Of a DNA stretch of 64,000 nucleotides, positions 43,430-55,480 are shown in pieces (position 1 is the stretch's first letter; each line of letters opens with the position of its first letter). The translations under genes were made by a program, and so were the position numbers. The notes beneath the pieces are model-generated. The model ran no database searches. It saw only the letters and a program-made list of their open reading frames with translations, and was not told the origin of the DNA. The DNA is from Schistosoma haematobium (taxonomy: Eukaryota > Platyhelminthes > Trematoda > Strigeidida > Schistosomatidae), in contig NC_067198.1 of NCBI RefSeq assembly GCF_000699445.3, positions 42,463,691 to 42,527,690 on the forward strand, in the 5' to 3' direction.

Positions 43430-43505
43430 TGGCCAGGACAGGATTGGATGGAGAATGCTGGTGGTTGGCCTATGCTCCTTCACGAGGAGTAACAGGTGTA
43501 AGTAA
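43430..43505 (+). mobile_element. RTE 3' terminal fragment
   Basis: GGATGGAGAATGCTGGTGG, CTTCACGAGGAGTAACAGG and GTAAGTAAAG: last ~75 bp of an RTE element. Confidence 0.7.
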
Positions 43506-43820
43506 AGTAGAAGTAATGTACAAGATAAGCATTTTTTATACATGAATGAATCTACAGTGATGTTATAATTCCATGTTTGAAAAAATGCACAATGTTATTA
43601 TTTATCATTACTGTAGAAAATAAATTCAAACTAAAATTAAATACCAGACGTAACTCAAATCTTTATTACTATTTTCGGTTTACTTTTTCCACATATTCAT
43701 GTGTTTAAACAAAGAACACATATACATATATACGCTTCTATTTTGAAAAATTAATTTAACCACATGTGTTTCATTCGACTGTTTTTTAAATTAATCACTT
43801 TCATGCTAATATAAGTTAAA
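43506..43820. other. AT-rich sequence, no feature seen
   Basis: Nothing recognised. Confidence 0.4.
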
Positions 43821-43824
43821 ACAA

Positions 43825-44085
43825 TAATTTTTTGATTGAGATCATGAATCGGTCGATGTTAGACCACCATGGAAAACTTGGACGACCGTCTCATCCGAGT
43901 ATGGGACTCTTCAGCAGTGATCACCCATGACCCTGTACACGAGGTTCGGACCCAGGACCTCCGGTCTCGTGTGCGAACGCTTAAACCCCAGACCACTGAG
44001 CCGGCATCCAACGGTGTTAATGTTTAACTTCAACCAATCCACGAAATTGCGCGACCATCGATCGATTCATAATCTCAATCAAATT
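43825..44085 (-). mobile_element. SINE-B with inverted terminal tail
   Basis: Minus-strand unit with tail, hammerhead (CTGAAGA core, but GAGAC) and tRNA-like head; on the far side an opposite tail ATCGATTCATAATCTCAATCAAA pairs with TTTTTGATTGAGATCATGAATCG at the start. So the two ends are inverted as in the fold-back copies, but the second unit is otherwise deleted. Confidence 0.7.
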
Positions 44086-45295
44086 CAGGTAGGTGAGTTA
44101 AGATAAAAACTTAAGACAGATAGAACTTCACTGGATTATTTTAGGAAGTGTGCAACTGAATAAAAAATAGAATTCAACAAAGAAAAATTTCTATCCGACG
44201 AAATCATTTACTTCAGATGTATGTTCATATTTATAGTTATATGGAAAATGTATGTCTATAGAAGGATAGGAAAGATTGCATCAAAAATTGATTCAAGACT
44301 CATTATTAAATGAGTCCAAGTGTTTACTTTTCTCCTTGATTCTGTTTAATTAAATTTTTGTTCAATTTCTAACATATAATTTTCATTAAAATAATGAAGT
44401 ACCCACCATCTTGAGCTTAAAGTCGATGTTTGTCGCATATTAGAAATGTGATCATTCGTACTGGCAATTACTTTATATATCCGTGCACCTAATGCGAATT
44501 ACAAAATTCAATACTTTCAAGTGTGTACACTGATTTCTTTGTGACTTTGAGTACTGGTCCGTACGTGCTTAGTAAAGTATGCATCGAAAAGTCCTGGGAT
44601 TTACTAGTTATGACTTCAAATTCGATTATACTACTCCTACTTTCCACATCATAGTAAACGGTTCACGCTATAACGGAAGGAGAGTTAATGAGGATTGTTT
44701 AGTTTGAAGTAAGTTTTTATCACGGACTGATACTATTTAGTGATTTATTGAAAGTCACGTAGCACTGTATATCTGTTTCTCTTCAAGCCGAGTCTCTTGG
44801 ACTTCATACCGAACCAAGAATTTTTAGGTATCATGATAAATTTAAAACACTGAGTTGAAATCCAGTCGACACTACCAACTTTAGTTAATTTGGGAAACTA
44901 GTAAACAACTTTGATCACTTTTCAGTCCTGTCAAGAATGGTACTAATGACAGTATTGGATGATAGACGTATTATCTTGATAAATCAATGCAGTTGAAAAA
45001 GTGTACCTTTAGGTTAGCATTCGTTGCAAGATTCGAAAGTTCGATCGTCGGTAAGGTGTTGGCGAATACTGTCCTGAACTAATGACTCTTCAGTTGATTT
45101 TTGTCCTTGAAGATACTCGACCACCCACACCTAGGTAACCAGGCCTTCGTCAATTTTAGAAATCATAAGACCACAAGCAAAACGACTGTTGAAAGTTTCT
45201 TCATTAAGGATTTAGAGAATGTCAGTTAGTAACAACGTAGAACGCGTACGTACGTACATCAGTTCAAGTTGCCATACCACATTAGCACAGAAATG
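44086..45295. other. AT-rich sequence, no feature seen
   Basis: No gene or repeat recognised. Confidence 0.4.
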
Positions 45296-45299
45296 CAGT

Positions 45300-46030
45300 T
45301 GTCCATTCAAATCTTATAGTGGTAGAGGTAGTAGAAGTATAAGCAGGAGTCGAAAAGATTAGGGTTTGAAGATGTTATTCTAGAAGTATAATACAGTAAA
45401 ATAAACTTGGAAAGAGGAAAAAACGGACATGAAGAATTCAGATTAGAATTCAGAACACAAAGAGTGGATGCACCTGCGCCATTGCAAACGATTTTGAGCC
45501 ATGTCATTCAGGGTCTCTAACCATCGGTTGCTATCATCTCGCGGCCCCCAACCAGGTAGTCTACACCTACCAACATTACTCAGTCCACTTGTCAGTGACT
45601 TCATGGATTTGTGTCATGTTTTGTTCTGGCCGCCCCTAGCTTTCTCCCAACCTACTACTATACAACAAATCATCGCTCGTTGGGGCAGTCGATGGTTGGG
45701 CATACTTAACACGTGTCCAAGCCGTCTCAACTGGTGAAGTTTCACTGCTTCATCAATTGATTTGCTACCCTTAACTAGTGCCCGTCTCCCAACAACTGCG
45801 TTACTTACACGATGGTCCCAGGATATACGAGCAATGTTTCAAAGACACCTATGATAAAATACTAATAACCTACGAATATTCTCTACTCTTACCGACCATG
45901 TTTCACTGCCATAAAGTAGGACGGAACGAACTGCTGCGCAGGAAACACGTCCTTTGGTTGATAGACGGATATCTCGCCTACGCCATAAATGACGTAAGTT
46001 GGCAAAAGCTTGTCGAGAATGTATATTAAA
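45300..46030 (-). pseudogene. RTE-B retrotransposon 3' end
   Basis: Minus-strand frames read AVKLHQLRRLGHVLSMPNHR, RAMICCIVVGWEKARGGQ and GLSNVGRCRLPGWGPRD, the conserved C-terminal end of an RTE polyprotein related to the copy at 60860-64000 (RRALFADSGTGWKKRRGGQ there). Stops interrupt it. Confidence 0.8.
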
Positions 46031-47690
46031 AGAAAACTAGTTAAGTCGAACGAAGAGAACTCTAATTTAAAACTTTCACTAATATACCCTGGTAAAGCGC
46101 TGATATGTTGATGGCTAAATATAAAAAACATGAATATGAAGTAGGTACGAGACGAGTACACCCGGATTATTTCATTTTATCCACTATACAAAAAGTTTGG
46201 CAAGAACTAAACACTGAAGACAATTTCGTCACATAAGTAAAGAGATATTAAAGAACAGAAATAGAAGGGTCGGTAGTTTAGTAAAAAAAAACAAATGAAC
46301 GAAAACGACATAACAGTAGACACAATTCAACTACAATTAGAACCAAAGAAGATTGCTTCCGGTTAAAGTTCATTTTTACGAAGGATGTAAAAGAACATTA
46401 CACCCGCTGAGTGTCATCTCTAGGACTGCAACTTAAGAGTCTTGACGGACAGGTCCCAGTCCTACACAACAAAATACCAAAGAGTTACGTGACAAGGTAA
46501 CTATCTATCAATTTTTAACCGGGCAGTGACTCGAGAACGTTTAGATACAGTCGAATTTCCACCAAAGACGAGCCGCCATCCCAAATGGGAAATTAAAGAA
46601 ATATGGTAGACAATACTACGAAATACAATGACAAAGGCCGACATAAAGGCGATATGGAGTGAACTTCCACAAACCTAATATATGAAGAACATGAATACCC
46701 GAAAGTTTTTTTAGACTAATTCACCAGATATTTGGGTATGCATCACACTCTAAGTATGGAGGCAAATGATACTCCCCGGTTGCTGAAGCCGAAGGTCAGA
46801 GCTAGGACCAGGGACTTTGTGGCTGAAGATCGAACGCTTTAACCACAAAGTTTATAGAGTATTAAAGAAGCTTACTTGGCCAGATTAAATAATGAAGTGA
46901 CCCTAATGTTTACAAAATCGAGCTCAAATTCCCACTGAACACATTTCAAAAGACTCATTAACCAATCGACCATGTGAATATACACTAGGGACGTTAGGGC
47001 TACCACTTACAACATATTTATCTAACAAGCAAACGATCAAGATCCAAAATAAAGACAAAAAAATGACCTCAACTTATTCACTTCGGAATTTTTCTTAATA
47101 CAATAGAATATCTAGGGCAAGTGATTATTTAACTATTTACTGGATACTAGAATTTGTTACGATGTAAATTTGGAAGTACTCAACTTATTTATTTTTCACC
47201 TAAAAAACTCGATGAAATCGCTCAGTTATTATATACCACTACGAAGACTGAGTCCTATGTGAAGGGTGAATTTAAGTCCATATGCTGGTTAAAGGCATAC
47301 AAATAAAATCTTATGTGGATTCGTATTAATATCCAAATTTTATAACTGTTACATTTTACTACAGAGATATGTGTCCCAAATTTAATTTTAATGTGCCAAA
47401 AATTTGGACTTTTTAATTATCGTTTATTTCTTGAAATATCTACGTACAGTAAAGCTGAGTGTAAACATACGTAAAAGAAGGCGATTCGATAAATCCACAA
47501 CATATAGACTTTTTAGATATATCTAGTATTAGGATTACGTGTTCAGTAACAAATATACTAAAAAAGCTTTGATTATTATACCGAAGAGATATACTGAAAA
47601 TTAATTTAAAAACCACACTTCAAAAGCATAAAACGGTTGGTCAATGACTAGTCCCTTTGGTAGTAAAATAAAGAGAAAATATGTATCAAA
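46031..47690. other. Intergenic sequence, no gene recognised
   Basis: Slightly higher GC at 46370-46870, with a weak tRNA-SINE-like segment near 46760-46850 (GATCGAACGCTTTAACCAC). Not identified. Confidence 0.4.
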
Positions 47691-47695
47691 ACAAG

Positions 47696-47701
47696 TTTAT
47701 T
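47696..47701 (-). promoter_or_regulatory. Candidate polyadenylation signal of RRP9
   Basis: AATAAA on the minus strand, 173 nt past the RRP9 stop codon. Confidence 0.5.
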
Positions 47702-47873
47702 TTTAAAAAGTTTCTGATTTACAATTTTTGTTAAGTTAATCATTATGAGGTAATCATAAACCTAAAACGAAAAGAAAAGAGATATAAAATTAATGAACAT
47801 CTTTGACAACACTCTTACGTTCAACACAATGAGCATTCATTATTATTAGCTTTAAAATATCACTATAAACTTA

Positions 47874-50800
47874 CTAGGATACATTCAGTGGGATTAGAAA
47901 TAAACCATTGGCGACATGACGTCTAGGCTCCCAATGACCGAACCGATGTTCCTGACCTAGACAAACAGCTAAATATCGACGATCAGAAGAGAAAGCCAGC
48001 CCATTGATAAAACCACCCTGGTGATTAAAAGGAAAAAAAACAGCTAAGAATAAAGTAAATCAATTCTGGAAACTAAATATATCCAATACACAGTAAAGAA
48101 GTGGATAACACTTAGATTTACATGTGTGTAGTAGAACAAAACGGCTGTCGAGGCATTTTTGTTTATACTGTGCAATGTTAATAGCTGGATTTAAAAAGTA
48201 ACCGAATACAATATAAATGTCGAAACCAGCAAAATACCACCAATAGTTAAGTCCCAATCGGTTATCAGGAATATGGTTGCGTTAGCTCGATTTCCCACAA
48301 CATATGATCAGAAGAGGGAGATTAAATTATCGAGATAAATATAAGAGTAGTAGAAGTAATTACAGTATTAGTCGAAAACATTAGACATAGAATATGATTC
48401 GAAAAGAATGAATATGAAGAACAAAAGTCTTGCATACTCTTCAAACTCAAGATATAAGGGAAAATATAGAATGGACGTATCTGCGCCAATGCAAGTGATT
48501 TTGAGCCAGCTCACACAACGTTACTACTAACGATCGGTTATGATAGTCATGAGGACTTTAAACAGGTAGATGGGATCTATGCACACAGCTCAGTTCAAAA
48601 GTTAGTGACTTTATGGACTGATACCACACCTTGTTTTAGCCGTCCCTAGTTTCTATCCTATTTCTGCATCAGAAGTCGCGGTGGTTAGGCATACGTAATT
48701 TGTGTTCCAACCACCCCAATCAATGACAGTTTAGAATCTCAGGTAAGCCTCATTAAATTAAAATTAAAACTACAAAAAAGTGCTAGAGAGTTATTGAATA
48801 CGATGTAAAGCTTACCAATGAAATACCCAAACCAGGTATGCGTTCAATACTGATCTGCGTTCGTTTTTGTTGTTGTACTTTAACTTCATTTGAACGATCC
48901 AACTGTGGCTGAACAAGTCGCCAAAATTGTATGTGCCCTGTGGAGGAACCTGAAGCAATTAGATCAGTCCCGTATAGACCAGTAATGGCAGAAACCCAAT
49001 TCGCAACTGGTCGAATAAAAGGCTCTGACATTGACGGTGGGCATAATTTTGCCACAGGGTGAGCAGGAGAAACAGTAAATACAGGGCTACCTCTACTTGA
49101 ATGCCAAATATAAATGGTACTAAAATGAATAGAGAGGAGTGAATTGTAAATTGTATATGAATAAATAAACTGTAATGAAATACTCGACAGAATTGAAAAA
49201 AACTTACTTTGTAGAAGAACCCCCTATGAAAATTTCGTCATTGACTGCATAAATGCATTCTACTGAACTCCTGTAATTTAGTAAAACAAGAACATTCATA
49301 ATGAAATATAGAGTAGAGATTAAGTTCAACGGCAATAAATTACTAAAAAAAGTATACTGAAACTTACTCTAATGTGTTTTTTGTACTGTACTGAACACAT
49401 ATTTCTTCTGGAACTTTCCAGACACAAACGCCGGGACCACCAAACCCGGAACATGAAACACATCGTTCAGATACCAGACCACATAATCCTAACACTTCGA
49501 TATTTGTTCTTGCCCTGTATTTGAAGTAAAAATTAATTAACACAAACTGAAAAGTAAGTGATCTGTTCACGCTATAATAAAAATTTAATGGACACGGGTT
49601 TTGGCGACAAAAAACACTAAGATAAATATGATGACATCAGTAATAGATACGTTTTGACTAGAAACCCATTATTACCGGGAAAATTTAAAGAGAAACTACA
49701 AATTAGAAGCCCATGTTGAGAATAAACCGGGTTAAACGTCAAGACATAAAAACCAGCTCGGTAGTCCTAATATTTATTTATCTTAAAACATAAACATTGG
49801 CGCAAAGGGGCATCGAAATATGTCACTGAACTTGTTTGTGGACTGGGATACCCTCTGAGTGCCCATACCGAGGCGGTGGTTCCCATATGGAGACACTTTC
49901 TGACCTTTAACCCAGAGGTCTAATCCATAAGACAGTGGAACGGCATTATGAAATGCGGTCCCATGGTAGCGAGTGATCAACAATAGATTCCAACACAATT
50001 TATTTCCTCAGGACCCTGGTCATTAGGCGCGTCATTGGTTTGTTTATCCATTTATTTGAACACAAACATTAGTGAAAGGGGGCACCAAATACATATGCGC
50101 CACACAAAAACAATGAGGTCAGTAGCAGTTATCATTAATTTATGTGAGGACAGTGATACTGTCTGGGTGCCCAAACAGAAGCAGATAGTTTTCGTCTTCT
50201 TAAGGGGCCACACCCCCTAGCTTTTAACCTGAAGGTCTAATTCACAAGTCAGTGGAGCAACTTTGAAAGATGCAGTCCCATGGTGGCCGATGACCAGCAA
50301 TAGGTTCATATGCCTTTTGTTCTCTCAGGATTCTGGGACCCATGTGCATCATTAGTTTGGAATCAGTGGTCTTCAATTCCCCTGGGTTGATCCTCCATAT
50401 CCACCAACTAGGTTACAGCACTGAACATTCGCTTCTCATCCTTTGATCCCCGCCACGATAATGCAGTGAGTAGGACTTCCCTGGTAGTGGATATATACGT
50501 GTATCATGAGAGCATTTCGAGAGAGAAGGCGGGATCTCCTCACCTTCGAGAGCACTAGGGGTACTGAGCTCTACTAGCGTAAATATAGCTTGTACAAATG
50601 TTACCTGCTACCTAATACCACTACCTTTCAGATCAATAAGTATTAATATACATTGTGGGGCTGTTAGACGTTTGGATGTGATCGACGTAGAACCCTGGAC
50701 ATAGGTTTCGTGCAAGCTGATGCACGTCAACACGGTGCACAAGTAAAATGAAACAGACTGTGAAAAAATAGGGAACAAGATTATATATATGAAAAATAAT

Positions 50801-53260
50801 TAAGACCTACCCTTGGTCTTGTAATACCTCTTTCAAAGGCATATTCCAAACACAAACACGACCAGAACAATCTGCTGTAAACAACATGTGTGAATGGTAT
50901 CTAAAACTAACAGCCTGAATGATGAAATTATGATGAGGAAAATAATGATACTCACTGTGACTGGTACCTTATGGTGCAGTAGTTTCATGAAAACTTTCAT
51001 TTCATTTGGGTTCCATATTATAACGGAATGGTCCATACTAGAGGAAGCCTAAAGGATATGGTAGATGGGCATAATTTGATGCATAAAATTGTATAATATC
51101 ATAATTTATTCCAAAACAATTAACGTGAAATGACAGTGGATTTGTTAGATGTATAGATATACCAAGAAATGAATCGCATCCAAGTAAGAAATCATTTTGT
51201 GAGTAACCTTGAATGCAGATTTACGAAAGAATAGATTAAAATTGATACGGTTTCGCTCCAAACCCCATCTATCAGTAACATGTTTTATACTTACCCATAT
51301 TATATCTAAGTGCTCGCTGCTTAACCAAGTCTTCATGGTCCTTAAACTGAATTCTCCCGATAGGTAACATGATTGAGCATTCTAGCGTACACAAGATATA
51401 ATATAGACCTAACTGTAACCACGAATGTAGGTGGAAAATTAACTATTGGTATGGTTAGGATACTGTTTATACTGCTACAGATCAAACAAGTTGTGCGCTT
51501 CAACACTATCGAAGCCATCTAACAACGTTGAATATTAGAGTAGTTAAGTAGAGATAAGCCAACTGTTGAGCTTCATCATAAATTTGATGGTTTGAGTATG
51601 TCATAAATCTGCAGTCGTCACTATCTATCCGTGCCTTCCGTACAAAAGAAATTAATAACTTTTTCTGGTTAGCGTTTTTTAGCAAGTTAGTCTTTTACAG
51701 GATAGGGTCGTTAATCCTATGCCCAACCCTCCTTCTTTACCCGGACTTAGGAGCGGCAGCAGCCCCAAGGGGGCCCCAGGCAGATTTGCACAAAAGAAAT
51801 AGCGAAGTGCAATTAAATCAAACCAAACATCAAACTAGGATACGGTGGATTGTTTCGTATTTAAAGTTTTATGGTTAGGATTCATGGTTTTTCCCGTTAT
51901 TTTCTGACTTTTTTGTTGCAACTATTTTTATCCCACTTATTTTTGTGGGCTTAGATGAAAAGATGTAAGGTGATAAACACCTGCGAAACATAGTACGCTA
52001 CATTCTCGTTTGCCCTTAATTATCATCCACTGAATAAAAGGATGAGTGGCTCAGTTTCACTGGATCTTTTAAATCTTTTCTGATAGTTTGAATTGTCTCC
52101 ATACACCATACCTCACTAGATATTGACAGTCAAGATTACTTAAAAACAGACTGGAAATTCCTGGTTGTACGTCAAGCATTTTTGGGAATATTAAAACAGA
52201 AAACATGGCAGACCTGCAGACGGATTGTTTAAAACTACACATCTATTGTTAATCACCGTTATAATGTAAAAAATAGTTTATCAAGTTGTACGCGGTTCAT
52301 AGCATGTTTTTAGAGAGTGAAGCCATGTGACTGGGTTACTATCATCTCGAACGACAAGCTAACTGGCTATATGAGCATACAGTATCCATAGGAAGTGCAA
52401 TTTAATCCTGAAGAACAAATACATTATTTGAAATAAAAGTGACCATGGATGCACGTTCTCTCGCTAACGAGCGCTATTTGGACGAAAATTAACAGACTAA
52501 GACGATTTCTATATTACTAATTTAAATATAAACAACTTCAACTTACTAAATATTTACTGTCACTGGATATGGAAATAGACAGAATCGGGCCAGTATGATA
52601 GGGATATTTTGTTTCACGTTTCCCTCCAGGTATAGAACACAGTTTTACCATAGTGCTTAGATCCCCTAGAGATTCTTGGTATGTCAACAAACAACTTACA
52701 TTTAATTACTGAGGAATCCTTCCCTCCAGTGTAGGCAAATTTACCGTCTTCAGAAATACATACACAAGAGACGGACTTTCTATGACCTCTAAGAACCATA
52801 ATTTCCTCCTTATTCAAGAATTTGATCTGAATGATAAGACTTATTTAGGTTTACACTAACCTGATGTGCGAACTTTGCTAAAAACTTTCCTTTAGCCTGC
52901 AGTGCCTCCTCTTTGAGACGTAAAGAAAGAGCTTCGTACTTTTCGTCATCCGAACCAACTGGGGAAATAAAAAAAAACGTGCAAAATTACCTGTTTCAAG
53001 TGCTTTCTGAATAGCCTTCTTTGTGAGTCGTACTTTTTTCTCATGAGCACTTTCATGTACTGAGATATCAGATTCTGTTTCAGATCCAACGCTGAAATCA
53101 GTTAGTGAGCTGTGGAAACAACGCTTACGAACTCGCTTCACTATCAGATTCTATTTCTTCATCACTTTTCTGCTTCTTACTATGTTTCTAGTCCTATATT
53201 TAGCACAAAACAAAACCCTACTTTAACCCGCAACCTCGTCGGGCGACGATCCAGCGGCAT
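47874..53260 (-). CDS. RRP9: RRP9 / U3-55K, U3 snoRNP WD40 protein, 12 exons
   Basis: Exons (minus strand, 5' to 3'): 53222-53260, 53129-53187, 52991-53091, 52861-52958, 52700-52826, 52547-52665, 50956-51048, 50811-50914, 49368-49514, 49208-49270, 48816-49119, 47874-48017; start ATG at 53258-53260, stop TAG. All introns are GT-AG and all phases agree, giving 465 residues (human RRP9 is about 475). Residues 1-100: basic then acidic N-terminus (KSDEEIESDSE) and an AHEKKVRLTKKAIQK helix typical of RRP9. Then a seven-bladed WD40 propeller: IMVLRGHRKSVSCVCISEDG (about 108-127), DHSVIIW, GRVCVWN, GVCVWKVPEE, TIYIW, GHIQFWRLV, and C-terminal GQEHRFGHWEP. The family binds the U3 snoRNA box B/C motif in the nucleolus and is needed for early 18S rRNA processing. 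Introns 1-5 and 7 are 34, 37, 32, 34, 34 and 41 nt; introns 6, 8 and 11 are 1498, 1296 and 798 nt and contain repeats. Confidence 0.95.
48360..48750 (-). pseudogene. Old RTE-B 3' end inside RRP9 intron 11
   Basis: Diverged copy of 45300-45730 (GGACGTATCTGCGCCAATGC, GATTTTGAGCCAGCTC, TTAGTGACTTTATGGACTG). Same strand as the host gene. Confidence 0.65.
49765..50037 (-). mobile_element. R490, truncated, in RRP9 intron 8
   Basis: Tail half of R490 (TAAAACATAAACATTGGCGC...) ending at ATTGGTTTG, exactly where the next R490 copy starts. Confidence 0.7.
50038..50575 (-). mobile_element. R490 copy in RRP9 intron 8
   Basis: Near full-length (TTATTTGAACACAAACATTAG to GCACTAGGGGTACTGAGC), diverged. It sits directly against the truncated copy at 49765-50037; either it inserted into it or both are parts of a rearranged tandem. 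Confidence 0.7.
50640..50760 (-). mobile_element. Family C hammerhead repeat in RRP9 intron 8
   Basis: Minus strand: GTGCACCGTG, TTGACG, stem II TGCA...TGCA, CGAAACC, GTC, CAGGG. Same plan and the same C3-to-T change as 39905-40145. Core position A9 is also altered. Confidence 0.6.
51049..52546 (-). other. RRP9 intron 6
   Basis: 1498-nt intron bounded by GTAAGT (donor 52541-52546) and CTTTAG (acceptor at 51049-51054). A GC-richer segment near 51720-51790 (GGAGCGGCAGCAGCCCC) may be repeat-derived, but I could not identify it. Confidence 0.8.
52666..53221 (-). other. Cluster of five micro-introns in RRP9
   Basis: Introns at 53188-53221 (34 nt), 53092-53128 (37), 52959-52990 (32), 52827-52860 (34) and 52666-52699 (34). 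Each begins GT and ends AG. Removing all five is required to keep the RRP9 frame; leaving any in shifts or stops it. Very short introns near gene 5' ends are known in schistosomes. Confidence 0.9.
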
Positions 53261-53740
53261 CGTTTCTTGACGGAGGTTGTGCGCCTGAAGGTCAAGCTGT
53301 CGTAAAACGGTGGGTGCGCCACCTCGACAATTTGTAAATTTTTTTCCAGAAGCGCTGAAATTTGATTTGAGTTCAGCTTCTATCCCTCAAGCAACGAAGG
53401 TGATCTCGTCATAATGACGCATGATATCGGACAAATCTTCACCGATATTATGCTTTCGCGACGATCTACTAGTTGAATTAACTTTGGGACGCGCGCTGTT
53501 TAAAAGGAACGGCAGTGTTTTTCCTCGCTGAGTCAAGTTTGTGATTTTGATTGTTTATTACACATCAAGACTACTGTTTTCGCTTTAGTTGAATCTATTT
53601 CAGCCAAAGTAACACAAAGAGTATTGTTTTTCGAAAGCAATTTATCATCTGTACTTCACCATGTAGCGGTAAATAAATCCCCAAAATAAATAGCTCTGTA
53701 GGTTTTCGACATTGGATGCTGACCATATGTTTTAGTGGAC
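53261..53740 (-). promoter_or_regulatory. Probable RRP9 5' UTR and promoter region
   Basis: Locally GC-richer segment (53225-53520) immediately upstream of the RRP9 start, in otherwise AT-rich DNA. No TATA box or initiator could be fixed. Confidence 0.4.
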
Positions 53741-55480
53741 TCATCTAGCTGAAGGCACTCGGTCATACATCCGCACCAGATCACGTGTGGTAACGCTGTG
53801 TTCAACATCTACCGCAATCGCTAGCCAGATTATATCAGACAATTCCGATATATTGGTAATCGCCAAATACACTCTTTCGATCTCCTCGACTCTGTCTTTC
53901 GATTTCTCTCGGTGGGTACAAATTATATTAGAAGGTGTTGCTGGTAAAAGCGTTGTCAAACACTGAAAACCTGTGACATCATCAACCAATTCAGTTTCAC
54001 TTTGGAAAGGATAGGAGGTTATGTGGTCTGTGTTAGTCCTGGCAATGGTAGTGCCTCGGTTGACCCAGCGTTTTTTGCAAGCGTTGACAGATTGAGCCTC
54101 GTTCATGTGTTGAAAAATGAATTCCATTCGTTAATGATTCGATACGGAAGTTGACAGTAAGCTGACAAGTAATTTGTTCTGACGTTGTGAACATTTTTAG
54201 GGTGTCCTCATAAATTCTTTGTTTTGGAGGACAAGAAAAGTGAGGGCATATCAGATGCCAAAATATCGCTAGGTAATTTAAAAATTGATAGTCACATCTG
54301 ATTCTTCTATATAACAATGGAAATCGGTTTAGACAGTCAAGCATCATACGAGAGCTTTTCTATTCCGGGAATCAGCTTAGTTGCAGTTCATTGAACCTTT
54401 TCCAACAGCTTACTGTCTTTTTAGACAGGAACTAGCCACTTGTATGCAGTACTCGAGTTTAGGATGCAGGAATACTGTATACAAAGTCAAGATGGTTTTA
54501 GTATCGACATGGCTAAAAGCCCTAAGTAATAACCACAGGGTTCTAAAACCTTTGGTGGTTATTAGCACATCAGTATGCGGTATCTTTTAAGTCTAGGCTA
54601 GCGATAACTTCAAATTCATTGAGTCTCTGGACAACAGGTGGCTCAATATTATTCATCACATACTTATCCGTACCTTGATGACCAATGTGCATGACAATGC
54701 ATTTGGAAGCACACGAAATGGCGTTCTGATAGTTTACTAGTAATCAGTCCTGCGTTACAGATAGACTAAAACATATGTATAAATAGTTCACGACGAATTT
54801 TGTCAATTCCTTGGTAGCCTAGGATGCATTTCATCAGGCTCCATGGATATGCCTATATTAGACTCATTTAGCAGGCCAAAGACATCGAGTTCTTTGAAGG
54901 TTACATAGTTCAGTGTGTGTGAGGGGGGGTTACATGAACTGAATGAAAAGGCAACACTATGAAATACACATTGCTGAAGCACTCTGAGAATACCTCAGCT
55001 TTACCATGATATACCCCTACTAATGAAGCACCACTACTGTTTCCCCATAATTCCGGAATATTTCGTCTTCTCTTAGTTTTTTGGTTAGTGTGCCAGTATA
55101 AGCATCTGGGGTAGTTTATCGGTTCTTTAACGAATGTTTCTTCGCGCAACCTTCTAGACTTGCATAAGGTCGAGGCACAGATATCTCGGTCCTCTCGGCG
55201 GTGAGATTTTGTCTCATCAGTACCCAGTAACCTAAATCTTTCCTACATTCTTATTTCACGGATAAGAGTGAGAACCTCAATAGTCAACCAAGGTGAGGTA
55301 TTTCTCAGACCCTTTGACGTAGTCCAAGGGATGAACAGTGTAGTGACTCTTAAGTACAAATTTTCGAATAAATCTCAAACCGTTTCAATGGAAGACCCTG
55401 GCTCAACTGACCATTGTGCAGTAGATTTTGAGTGTACCTAGTTCATAATATTCTACAAATTACGTTGCATTATTGTCTAA
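53741..55480 (-). pseudogene. CR1-type non-LTR retrotransposon, decayed
   Basis: Right to left on the minus strand: SPWLTIEVLTLIR and ERFRLLGTDETK (about 55200-55310), RRNIPELWGNSSGASLVG (about 55050) from the endonuclease-RT linker, NIGISMEPDEMHPRLPR (about 54840, RT start), TDKYVMNNIEPPVVQRLNE (about 54630), then the 3' end with EAQSVNACKKRWVNR near 54080. Many frameshifts. The 128-codon open frame at 53741-54127 begins in this C-terminal segment and continues past the usual end of the element without a recognised domain. Confidence 0.75.

Noticed and set aside
45501..46029. Plus-strand open frames of about 80 codons
   Set aside because: Antisense to the RTE-B C-terminal region, which carries the conserved motifs on the minus strand.
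51950..51990. AGGTG/CACCT hairpin followed by GCGAAAC, hammerhead-like
   Set aside because: The CUGANGA half of the core is missing.
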